Assembly: GCA_002438345.1 (NCBI GenBank)
Contig: DJUJ01000194.1
Coordinates: 21,570-28,313 of the forward strand
Direction of reading: 5' to 3'
Origin: Paenibacillus sp. UBA6285
GTDB lineage: Bacteria > Bacillota > Bacilli > Paenibacillales > Paenibacillaceae
DNA length: 6,744 nucleotides
Position 1 is the stretch's first letter. The number at the start of each line of letters is the position of its first letter. Below, one piece after another: positions 1 through 5,126 of this stretch. The notes under the pieces were generated by a model that saw only the letters and a program-made list of their open reading frames with translations, was not told where the DNA came from and ran no database searches. A program made the translations under genes and the position numbers.

Positions 1-996
1 CTTGAATGACGTTGGACATTGTTGCGTAGTAGTCCTGTGTATTGTATTGAGCTTCAGGTTGCCATCCAAAAGTCCCATAATGTCAGGGCTATATTGGTAT
101 ACATTTGTGTATTTGTCATAAACAGCTTTGGTCTTCTTACCGAAATCAGAATCTGCTGAGTAGTAGTCTATGAGCGGCGGGATAAAGTATTTGCCATCCG
201 TTGTACGTTGTTGAAGAACTGCATCAAGTGCTTCCAAACCTTTATCAGAGAAGTAGTCAAATGTGATATAATTCAACGCTTGCTCGATAACGCCATCAGA
301 TCCGGCCATTACCATAGCTGTACGACTTTGTTAGAACGCACCTACAGCATCGCCCCAGCCCAGTGCCCAGTCTTGAGGAATCGCGTTTGCTTCCCATCTA
401 AGTTTCTTGTAGAAATCCAGTGCTTTAACACCAGCATCGGAATTGAATGTAGCTACAACCTTACCGCCTTCGATCTTTTGAATCTCTCCACCAGCTTCGA
501 ACAGGAAGTTGGTCCAGTTCCAACCTACTTCGTTACCTTTACCCATTGGAGCAATACTGGAAATACCTTTTTTGACATCAGCCACGCCTTTAGCCGTATT
601 CAGCATATCATCCCAAGTCCAATCCATTGGTGGGACCGCAACGCCTTTTTCATCCAGCATTTTTTTGTTGATCATAGTAGTTGTTACATAACCCTTTTGT
701 GTGACTCCGAAAACTTTACCATCAATGATAAATTGATTTTGCAACACTGGGTTAATTTGATCTTTAAATTCATTTTTGTTCCATAGATCTGTGATGTCAG
801 CAACCCAGCCCTTTTCAACCAGGAATTTAGCTTCTATTGCGTAAGTATTAAAGAAGGTTGGCGCTTCATTCGCAGCCATTTTGATTCCGATTTCACTTAC
901 ATTGTATTGCCAGTCGTCTTTTACAATTTCAACGTTTGGATATACCTCTTGGAAACGTTTGATTCTGTCGTCTTCCTGAGCTCTCATTTCAGTCAA
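1..996 (-). pseudogene. ABC transporter sugar-binding lipoprotein, decayed, runs off the left edge
   Basis: The translation reads as an extracellular solute-binding protein of the carbohydrate (family 1) type: a start like EDDRIKRFQEVYPNVEI, then AANEAPTFFNTYAIEAKFL, a hinge-like MDWTWDDML, and after the stop AMVMAGSDGVIEQALNY. Such lipoproteins bind sugar outside the membrane and pass it to two permeases. Three lesions show it is broken. First, there is no signal peptide or lipobox: homology begins near 990, an in-frame TAA lies at 1015-1017, and the only upstream start is a TTG at 994-996 without a clear ribosome binding site. Second, an in-frame TAA at 331-333 interrupts GAF*QSRTAM, most simply a CAA to TAA change. 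Third, the frame changes near 60-70: one frame gives QYSPDIMGLLD and the next gives WQPEAQYNTQDYYATM, as after loss of one base. Family members are usually about 430-450 aa. The substrate cannot be read from the sequence, but the phosphorylase and pgmB remnants on the same strand suggest a glucosyl oligosaccharide. Confidence 0.88.
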
Positions 997-1017
997 GTCA
1001 GGTGGTTTTAAAGTTTA

Positions 1018-1447
1018 TTATGGTCATTTGTATGTAGTTTTTTCTGTTGTGCGGATTATACTGAGAGCGAATCAAGGTGTCATTGCGTGGAAACTTTGGA
1101 TCTCCGACCGCTGTTGTCTCCAGATTTTCTGATTTATACCGCCACTAGCGGATAAAATCCGGAGAGAAAGGCGGACGCTTTCGCTCCTCTATTTCCAAAA
1201 TCCTATCCTCTTCATTAAGTCCAAAAACTGCAAATGTACAGGTATATCCTCACTTATGGTTCGAAGGCTTCTTCTGGAGCAAGAATAACTGCAGATTTGC
1301 AGGAATTAATGCTTTAACCATCCTCGCATCATTAATAAATGTACTCTTGCAGGTTTATTGCTGGTGATAGTTACTGATTAGTCAACCATTAGCATCTTAG
1401 AGCTACAACGTGCTGCTAACACCCTTGATCGACCCTTACATTTACGT
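1018..1447. other. non-coding spacer between pgmB terminator and lipoprotein pseudogene
   Basis: No convincing gene is seen in these ~430 bases on either strand. The part nearest the pseudogene holds an imperfect hairpin at 1131-1159 (GATTTATACCGC, loop CACTA, GCGGATAAAATC) followed by a GC-richer patch with GCTTTCGC. The part nearer pgmB holds three related ~20-bp motifs, listed separately. The structured, mixed composition resembles an intergenic dispersed repeat of the kind common in Paenibacillus; that link is inference from memory of the style, not a match I could run. It begins almost exactly where homology of the lipoprotein pseudogene stops, so it may mark the edge of an insertion or deletion. 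Confidence 0.5.
1226..1356. repeat. three related ~20-bp direct repeats
   Basis: Similar 20-mers lie at 1226-1245 (AACTGCAAATGTACAGGTAT), 1287-1306 (AACTGCAGATTTGCAGGAAT) and 1337-1356 (AAATGTACTCTTGCAGGTTT), spaced 61 and 50 bp apart. The first two agree at 16 of 20 positions; the second and third at 13 of 20. The middle copy contains a perfect CTGCA-N4-TGCAG inverted repeat. The spacing is too irregular and the copies too different for a CRISPR array. The role is unknown. Confidence 0.5.
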
Positions 1448-1491
1448 AAAAAAGACCCACCCCAAGTAGAATTCACTACTTGTGATGAGTC
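1448..1491 (-). terminator. intrinsic terminator after pgmB
   Basis: Read on the minus strand, the stem begins GACTCATCACAAGTAG, the loop is TGAATT, and the 3' arm CTACTTGGGGTGGGTC runs directly into TTTTTT. The inner seven pairs (CAAGTAG/CTACTTG) are perfect. Beyond one A-G mismatch the stem continues eight more pairs, two of them G-T. It lies about 30 nt past the pgmB stop and separates pgmB from the repeat spacer and the lipoprotein pseudogene. Confidence 0.85.
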
Positions 1492-1519
1492 CAGTACCAA
1501 TTTAAATGATTCAATATAA

Positions 1520-2158
1520 CTAATCTATCAACAATTCATACAATCCTTTAATGACAAGATCAGCTTCCTTTAGCACTTCCGGCTTGCCAATACCTACTAC
1601 CTTCATACCTGCAGCCTTACCTGCTTGAACGCCCGCCTCCGCATCCTCAAACACGACACATTCGTCCGGCTGTAAGCCAAGCTCCTGACCAGTGATCAAG
1701 AATACCTCCGGATCTGGCTTGGCAAGAGACACTTTGTTACCATCAACAACAGCATCGAACAGATCCGTAATGTTCAGCTTATTCAAAATAAACTCCGCAT
1801 TCTTACTGGCTGAACCTAACGCAATTCCAATCCCGCGCGATCTCAGTCCAGTTAAGTATACTTTGACTCCAGGAAGCAGTTCCGACTCCTCAAGCTTAGA
1901 GATGTATTCTACATATAGGCGATTTTTCTTCTCCGCCATCGCAAGCTTCTCCGCTTCTTCAAATTGTAGGCCGCCGACTTCCAGAAGAATATCGAGCGAT
2001 CTCATCCGGCTCACACCCTTTAGGCGTTCGTTATCCTCCTCCGTAAATGTAAACCCAAGCTCATCAGCAAGACTCGCCCAAGCCAAATAATGATATTTGG
2101 CCGTGTCTACGATAACGCCATCCAGATCGAAAATGGCACCTTTCATATTTTGCAACAT
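1520..2158 (-). CDS. pgmB: beta-phosphoglucomutase
   Basis: This HAD-superfamily enzyme converts beta-D-glucose-1-phosphate, the product of inverting disaccharide phosphorylases, into glucose-6-phosphate in the cytoplasm. The 212-aa protein is close to the 221 aa of the Lactococcus lactis enzyme and keeps its known catalytic set with near-constant offset: nucleophile D11 and acid/base D13 in FDLDGVIVDT, H23 in the cap (KYHYLAW), the cap arginine at R51-R53 in GVSRMRSL, S116 in GSASKN, K147 in LAKPDP, and Mg-binding E171/D172 in FEDAEAG. The start at 2158 is chosen because GGAGAGGAAG lies about 8 nt upstream; an internal ATG four codons later is less well placed. It follows the GH65 remnant by 32 nt and was surely co-transcribed with it, and it is closed by the terminator at 1448-1491. 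It looks fully intact, unlike its neighbours. A related HAD sugar phosphatase is possible, but the context and residues favour pgmB. Confidence 0.93.
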   Translation of the reverse strand: MLQNMKGAIFDLDGVIVDTAKYHYLAWASLADELGFTFTEEDNERLKGVSRMRSLDILLEVGGLQFEEAEKLAMAEKKNRLYVEYISKLEESELLPGVKVYLTGLRSRGIGIALGSASKNAEFILNKLNITDLFDAVVDGNKVSLAKPDPEVFLITGQELGLQPDECVVFEDAEAGVQAGKAAGMKVVGIGKPEVLKEADLVIKGLYELLID

Positions 2159-2190
2159 GGATTTACTTCCTCTCCGTTGTTAATTAATAT

Positions 2191-2592
2191 CTATACTGTT
2201 GTTTCGGTCAAGGCTAACCGCAAGGTTTCACCTGCAGAACAGGAATTCCCTTCTCGTCCTTGCACCGAGAACACCAAAGTTCCGCTGTAATCGGCTGCTG
2301 TGATAACAGTAACTTCATCCTTGCTGATCCGCAGCTTAAAAGTATCACCCCGAAGTGTAACAGGAAGCTCAACAGACTGCCAATGTTTAGGCAGTGAAGG
2401 TTTGATGTGGACAGTCCACCCATCATAATTCAAGCCTGCAAAACCAAGAACTGCAGCCATCCAAGCGCCACCGTTCGCGGCTGGGTGGGTACCACCGATG
2501 TAGAGATCCCCTACATACTGTTCTGGATCAAAGTCCTCTTCAATAATTGCCCAAGGATCTACCTTAAGATATTTGTCTGCCATTTTAGCCAT
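2191..2592 (-). pseudogene. GH65 disaccharide phosphorylase with large in-frame internal deletion
   Basis: The 133-codon frame joins two ends of a glycoside hydrolase family 65 phosphorylase (maltose, kojibiose, nigerose or trehalose type; normally about 750-800 aa). Residues 4-24 (MADKYLKVDPWAIIEEDFDPE) match the family's N-terminal opening, which normally leads on to an ESxxSLGNxYMGxRG-like stretch that is absent here. Residues 33-115 match the extreme C-terminus: GTHPAANGGAWMAAVLGFAGL, IKPSLPKHWQSVELPV and RGDTFKLRI, the end of the barrel and the C-terminal beta-sandwich. The join lies near 2493-2520. The (alpha/alpha)6 barrel with the catalytic glutamate is missing, so no phosphorylase activity is expected. 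The start is supported by AGGAGAAGGGGA at 2601-2612, nine nt before the ATG, so a small protein could still be made. The gene sits 32 nt before pgmB, the classical partner that uses its beta-glucose-1-phosphate product. An assembly error that collapsed the gene is the main alternative. Confidence 0.85.
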
Positions 2593-2725
2593 GTATGATT
2601 TCCCCTTCTCCTGGTTTTTGTTCCATTCTCAGGATATCGTTCCACGCCAGATGCGCCAATGTCTGACCATAATGAAGATGTGTGTATTTATATGGAATTT
2701 GAAATCGAACTGATTTTTCAATCAT
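2585..2725 (-). pseudogene. 46-codon open frame overlapping the GH65 start, possible tail of a lost gene
   Basis: An ATG at 2723-2725 opens a 46-codon frame that reads MIEKSVRFQIPYKY and then HLHYGQTLAHLAWNDILRM, ending EQKPGEGEIIHG. Its TAA (2585-2587) overlaps the GH65 start codon region by 8 nt (ATGGCTAA), the tight overlap typical of co-translated operon genes. The second half has the residue mix of real protein, and the GH65 ribosome binding site lies within it. There is no ribosome binding site before its own ATG, and an in-frame TAG lies about ten codons upstream. That fits the 3' end of a longer gene whose front was deleted, in keeping with the damage to its neighbours. I do not recognise the family. 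A chance open frame remains possible. Confidence 0.4.
2631..2659 (-). promoter_or_regulatory. weak candidate promoter for the GH65 remnant and pgmB
   Basis: On the minus strand TTGGCG and TATCCT are separated by exactly 17 bp, each matching four of six consensus positions, and would place a transcript start about 30 nt before the GH65 ATG. It lies inside the 46-codon frame, so the match may be coding sequence by chance. No better promoter was seen upstream of the remnant operon. Confidence 0.2.
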
Positions 2726-2892
2726 GAATTTTTGCAGTATAATATGTAGAATCTAATAATTTCTTATATTTGTGCAAAAAAAACAGCGACAGACCCATTA
2801 TTTGAGAATAATAAATTACCACTGTTGATATATAATAAACAATACTTCTTACTCTTTTATTGTTGAAAATCATATTACATCTAGCACTTTTG
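2726..2892. other. AT-rich divergent intergenic region
   Basis: This stretch separates the minus-strand sugar-locus remains from fnr. It is strongly AT-rich, with runs such as TTATTATATAT and an A8 tract at 2777-2784. A 77-codon minus-strand frame crosses it, but its composition (many K, Y, I, N, F) is what AT-rich non-coding DNA gives and it has no ribosome binding site. I see no clear site other than those listed just to its right. Confidence 0.5.
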
Positions 2893-2910
2893 AAGTGAAA
2901 ATAATCACAA
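2893..2910. promoter_or_regulatory. Fnr/CRP-like or Rex-like operator upstream of fnr
   Basis: AAGTGAAAATAATCACAA is a near-palindrome. Read as AGTGA-N6-TCACA it differs at one position from the TGTGA-N6-TCACA site bound by Bacillus Fnr and CRP. Read on the minus strand as TTGTGATTATTTTCACTT it also fits the Rex consensus TTGTGA-W-N4-W-TCACAA except for the last two bases. It is centred about 80 bp before the predicted fnr transcript start. The Fnr encoded next door has a recognition helix with R-E-x3-R, as in CRP, which fits TGTGA half-sites, so autoregulation is plausible. Confidence 0.55.
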
Positions 2911-2926
2911 TGTTGAAAATTCGACA
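2911..2926. promoter_or_regulatory. second short palindrome upstream of fnr
   Basis: TGTTGAAAATTCGACA pairs TGTTGA with TCGACA at five of six positions around a 4-bp centre. Its centre is 17 bp from that of the first site and about 62 bp before the predicted transcript start, a spacing used by class I CRP/Fnr activators. Its half-sites match neither TGTGA nor TTGAT fully, so it may be a degenerate site or chance in AT-rich DNA. Confidence 0.25.
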
Positions 2927-2943
2927 CTTTTAAATGGTTTTTC

Positions 2944-2974
2944 TTAACCAAATCGAAGATTTTAGAGGTATAAT
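2944..2974 (+). promoter_or_regulatory. predicted fnr promoter with weak -35
   Basis: A perfect TATAAT lies at 2969-2974. The best -35 candidate, TTAACC at 2944-2949, is poor and 19 bp away, which is longer than ideal. A good -10 with a poor -35 and an upstream palindrome is the usual layout of an activator-dependent promoter. The transcript would start near 2981, giving a leader of about 33 nt. Confidence 0.5.
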
Positions 2975-3013
2975 TAATTTAAAATTTACTGAAAAACTGA
3001 GGGAATAAAGGGG

Positions 3014-3748
3014 ATGTCGATTATGCTAAAAGAACATTACAATGTTATCGAAGCCCACGGAAATACAAACTGTTTCTCCGAACAGAATTTCAACAGACTT
3101 CTAGTTACTATGAAAGAGCGCGTTGTTCCAGAGGGTTCACATCTATTCTGGGAAGGCGACTACTCGGATAAATTGTTTTATATCAAACGTGGACGTGTGA
3201 AATTAACTAAATCAACGGATGAAGGTAAAGAACTTATTCTTTATATGTACCAAGCTGGCGATATGGTAGGTCAAGCAGACCCATTCTTCAGCACCAAACA
3301 CAGCTTTACTGCTGAAGTGATTGAAGAAAGTGAAGTTGGCGTCATCGAGCAAAAGGATTTAGAAATTCTCATTTGCCAACATTGTGATTTTGCCATCGAC
3401 TTTATGAAATGGATGGGCATTCATCACCGTTTAACTCAAACAAAATTCCGTGATCTGATGATGTACGGCAAACCAGGCGCACTTTGCTCCACTCTTATTC
3501 GACTTGGTAATACCTATGGTGAGAAGAGCAGTGATGGTGAGAATATCCTCATCAACAAAAAAATTACGCATACAGATCTGTCCAACATGATCGGCGCTAC
3601 TCGTGAGAGTGTGAACCGGATGCTGAGTGACTTGCGTAAAAAGGACGCGGTTGAGTACGAGAACGGTATGATTGTCATCAAGGATCTAGGCATGCTGCAG
3701 GAAATTTGCCACTGCGAATTGTGTCCTAACGAAATCTGCCGCATCTAA
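3014..3748 (+). CDS. fnr: Fnr, oxygen-sensing CRP/Fnr-family regulator with C-terminal Fe-S cysteines
   Basis: This cytoplasmic regulator is predicted to bind DNA as a dimer when a [4Fe-4S] cluster is intact, that is without oxygen. The 244-aa protein has a cyclic-nucleotide-type beta-roll (about 25-120, with GDYSDKLFYIKRGRVKL), a long dimer helix (about 125-150), and a winged helix-turn-helix (about 182-222) with THTDLSNMIGATRESVNRML. The C-terminus ICHCELCPNEICRI places C234, C237 and C242 in C-x2-C-x4-C, the spacing of the Bacillus subtilis Fnr ligands C227, C230 and C235. D147 in KFRDLMMYG is the likely counterpart of the aspartate ligand D141. C232 is an extra nearby cysteine. Unlike enterobacterial FNR, there is no N-terminal cysteine cluster. 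Two starts are possible: the ATG at 3014 with GAGGG ten nt upstream, or Met4 at 3023 with AAAGGGG nine nt upstream. It faces the nirBDC operon, a probable target. Confidence 0.92.
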   Translation: MSIMLKEHYNVIEAHGNTNCFSEQNFNRLLVTMKERVVPEGSHLFWEGDYSDKLFYIKRGRVKLTKSTDEGKELILYMYQAGDMVGQADPFFSTKHSFTAEVIEESEVGVIEQKDLEILICQHCDFAIDFMKWMGIHHRLTQTKFRDLMMYGKPGALCSTLIRLGNTYGEKSSDGENILINKKITHTDLSNMIGATRESVNRMLSDLRKKDAVEYENGMIVIKDLGMLQEICHCELCPNEICRI

Positions 3749-3831
3749 TTTCCGTTATAATATACCCTCTATTCTCCTCAACGAAACATATATGACCCAA
3801 TTATTCTGCACATTATAAAATAGAGTGGTCC

Positions 3832-3858
3832 AAGGCGCCTATCGAGGGCGTCTTTTTT
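3832..3858 (+). terminator. intrinsic terminator after fnr
   Basis: AAGGCGCC (3832-3839) pairs with GGCGTCTT (3847-3854) across a 7-nt loop, with one G-T pair, and runs into a T6 tract (3853-3858). It lies about 80 nt past the fnr stop. The 83 nt between stop and hairpin hold nothing I recognise. Confidence 0.85.
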
Positions 3859-3871
3859 ATACCACAAGAAG

Positions 3872-3904
3872 AAAAAGAGCTGAGCCCGAAATCGGGTCAG
3901 CTCT
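3872..3904 (-). terminator. intrinsic terminator after nirC
   Basis: On the minus strand AGAGCTGACCCGA, a short loop and CGGGCTCAGCTCT form a GC-rich stem with one bulged base, followed by TTTTT. It begins 19 nt past the nirC stop, faces the fnr terminator only 13 bp away, and so insulates the two convergent units. Confidence 0.87.
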
Positions 3905-3922
3905 ATAACCATAAATATACTC

Positions 3923-4714
3923 TTAGCGCTTGTTCTGAATACCTCGCACGGGAGAGATCAACCAGTAAGCCATGCCAACAAATATGCCCCCGCCAATCAT
4001 ATTTCCCAATGTAACGGGTATCATATTGTGTATCCATCCGGCAATGGTAACGGTATCTGGGTGATTCGGGAGCAATACAGCAACGCTCAACAGCGTCATA
4101 TTAGCTACACTGTGCTCATATCCACTCGCAATAAAGGCAAATAGACACCACCAGATTAGAACCAGCTTGGCGGTTTCACTCTTAGCGCGTGAGGACATCC
4201 ATAGAGCCAAGCAGACCAGCCAGTTACATAGGATTCCCCGGAAAAAGAGCTCCGAAAACGGAAGGCTCATTTTCTTGGCTGCTGATGCGAAGATCAAATG
4301 CTCTGGGGGAGCCGCACTGAATAGTCCAGTTCCGCGGATCAATAGCGCCAAAATGACTGCACCCACCACGTTTCCGACAAATACAAGCACCCAGTTCTTA
4401 GCGGTATCCCAGATACTTGTTCTACCTGCCAGCGTACTAACTGTAAAAAACATATTATTCCCGGTAAACAGCTCTGAACCTGCAAATACAACAAGGGTCA
4501 GTGCAATTCCGAAGGAGGTCCCCATAATGAGCGGTTGGAATGGAGATTTGGCAGCCGCCAGCGGTGCTCCCAATGAAAAGATAAGGATAATCCCAATACC
4601 CACATAAGCACCGGCCAAGAGTGCTGCTAGAAAATATCTTGGTAAGCTTTCATTCATTTTGTCACGCTTACTGACTGCCATCTCTACGATATTCTCCACA
4701 CTTTGCGTAAACAT
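3923..4714 (-). CDS. nirC: formate/nitrite-family channel, probably nitrite transporter NirC
   Basis: This 263-aa inner-membrane protein belongs to the FNT family, pentameric channels for formate, nitrite or related small anions. About six membrane segments are visible. Family signatures include AGSELFTGN (78-86), GILCNWLVCLA (160-170), EHSVANM (200-206) and GNMIGG (237-242). H201 in the EHSVANM motif and a lysine at 147/148 before helix 4 correspond to the pore His and Lys known from FocA. Position as third gene after nirB and nirD, 52 nt past nirD, argues for nitrite uptake or export rather than formate. The start is set at the ATG at 4712-4714 with GGGGTGGAG just upstream; a GTG five codons earlier would overlap that ribosome binding site. 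The C-terminus is short and basic, and the gene is closed by the terminator at 3872-3904. Confidence 0.9.
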   Translation of the reverse strand: MFTQSVENIVEMAVSKRDKMNESLPRYFLAALLAGAYVGIGIILIFSLGAPLAAAKSPFQPLIMGTSFGIALTLVVFAGSELFTGNNMFFTVSTLAGRTSIWDTAKNWVLVFVGNVVGAVILALLIRGTGLFSAAPPEHLIFASAAKKMSLPFSELFFRGILCNWLVCLALWMSSRAKSETAKLVLIWWCLFAFIASGYEHSVANMTLLSVAVLLPNHPDTVTIAGWIHNMIPVTLGNMIGGGIFVGMAYWLISPVRGIQNKR

Positions 4715-4766
4715 AATACTCCACCCCACCGGTTTCTATTAAATCTGTTACTACAAGCTTCAGTGT

Positions 4767-5087
4767 CTACACGCTCACTGTCACATTCTCTCCGTCAAAA
4801 GTGACTGGATAAGTCACAACGCTACCTTGGTCCGGTGCCTGCACCTCACCAGTGCGCAGATCGATTTTCCAGTCGTAAAGTGGATCATAAAGAAAGTGAC
4901 CCGAAACGATTCCTTCAGCAAGCGGACCGCCCTTTGGATGAGGGCTACGGTTCTCTAGAGCATAGATTCGTCCATCAGAGGTACGAAATACAGCTAGTTC
5001 TACATTTCCAGCCACCACTACCCGGCCAATCTGCATCAGGAAATCCTGTACTGATCCTATCGCATACGTTTGTGTTGTTATTTTCAT
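4767..5087 (-). CDS. nirD: nitrite reductase small subunit NirD, Rieske-like fold without most cluster ligands
   Basis: The 106-aa protein is the small partner of cytoplasmic NAD(P)H-nitrite reductase NirBD, which reduces nitrite to ammonium. Length, position 39 nt after nirB, and the segments VELAVFRTSDGRIYALENRSPH and DPLYDWKIDLRTGEVQAP fit the Rieske_2/NirD family. In cluster-bearing members the ligands are C-P-H and C-P-L-H. Here these read S48-P-H50 and D68-P-L-Y71, so both cysteines and the second histidine are replaced and a [2Fe-2S] cluster cannot be bound in the usual way. E. coli NirD also lacks the cysteines, so this need not mean loss of function; the subunit may have a structural role. 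GGGGAG lies about 9-11 nt before the ATG. A generic Rieske ferredoxin is less likely given the operon. Confidence 0.92.
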   Translation of the reverse strand: MKITTQTYAIGSVQDFLMQIGRVVVAGNVELAVFRTSDGRIYALENRSPHPKGGPLAEGIVSGHFLYDPLYDWKIDLRTGEVQAPDQGSVVTYPVTFDGENVTVSV

Positions 5088-5126
5088 TGGTTTGGTCTCT
5101 CCCCTTCTGTGTGCGCTATCTATCCG

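Noticed and set aside
208..786. 192-codon plus-strand open frame
   Set aside because: It is antisense to the lipoprotein pseudogene, whose minus-strand reading is clearly protein-like; the plus reading shows no domain and many Cys/His/Ser/Phe typical of shadow frames.
1226..1356. CRISPR-like spaced repeats
   Set aside because: Only three copies, 13-16 matches of 20, unequal spacing of 61 and 50 bp, and no cas gene in the window.
2700..2721. TTGAAA ... TTTCAA inverted repeat as a CcpA (cre) or other operator
   Set aside because: The 11-bp gap and lack of the central CG do not fit cre, and the sequence lies within the 46-codon frame; chance in AT-rich DNA is likely.
2718..2951. 77-codon minus-strand open frame
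   Set aside because: It lies in AT-rich intergenic DNA, has no ribosome binding site, runs over the fnr operator and promoter, and its composition is that of translated AT-rich sequence.
3753..3766. TATAAT-like box after fnr
   Set aside because: No -35 element at a suitable distance and no gene downstream on that strand; the fnr terminator follows directly.
4167..4607. 146-codon plus-strand open frame
   Set aside because: Antisense shadow of nirC, with no ribosome binding site and no recognisable motif.
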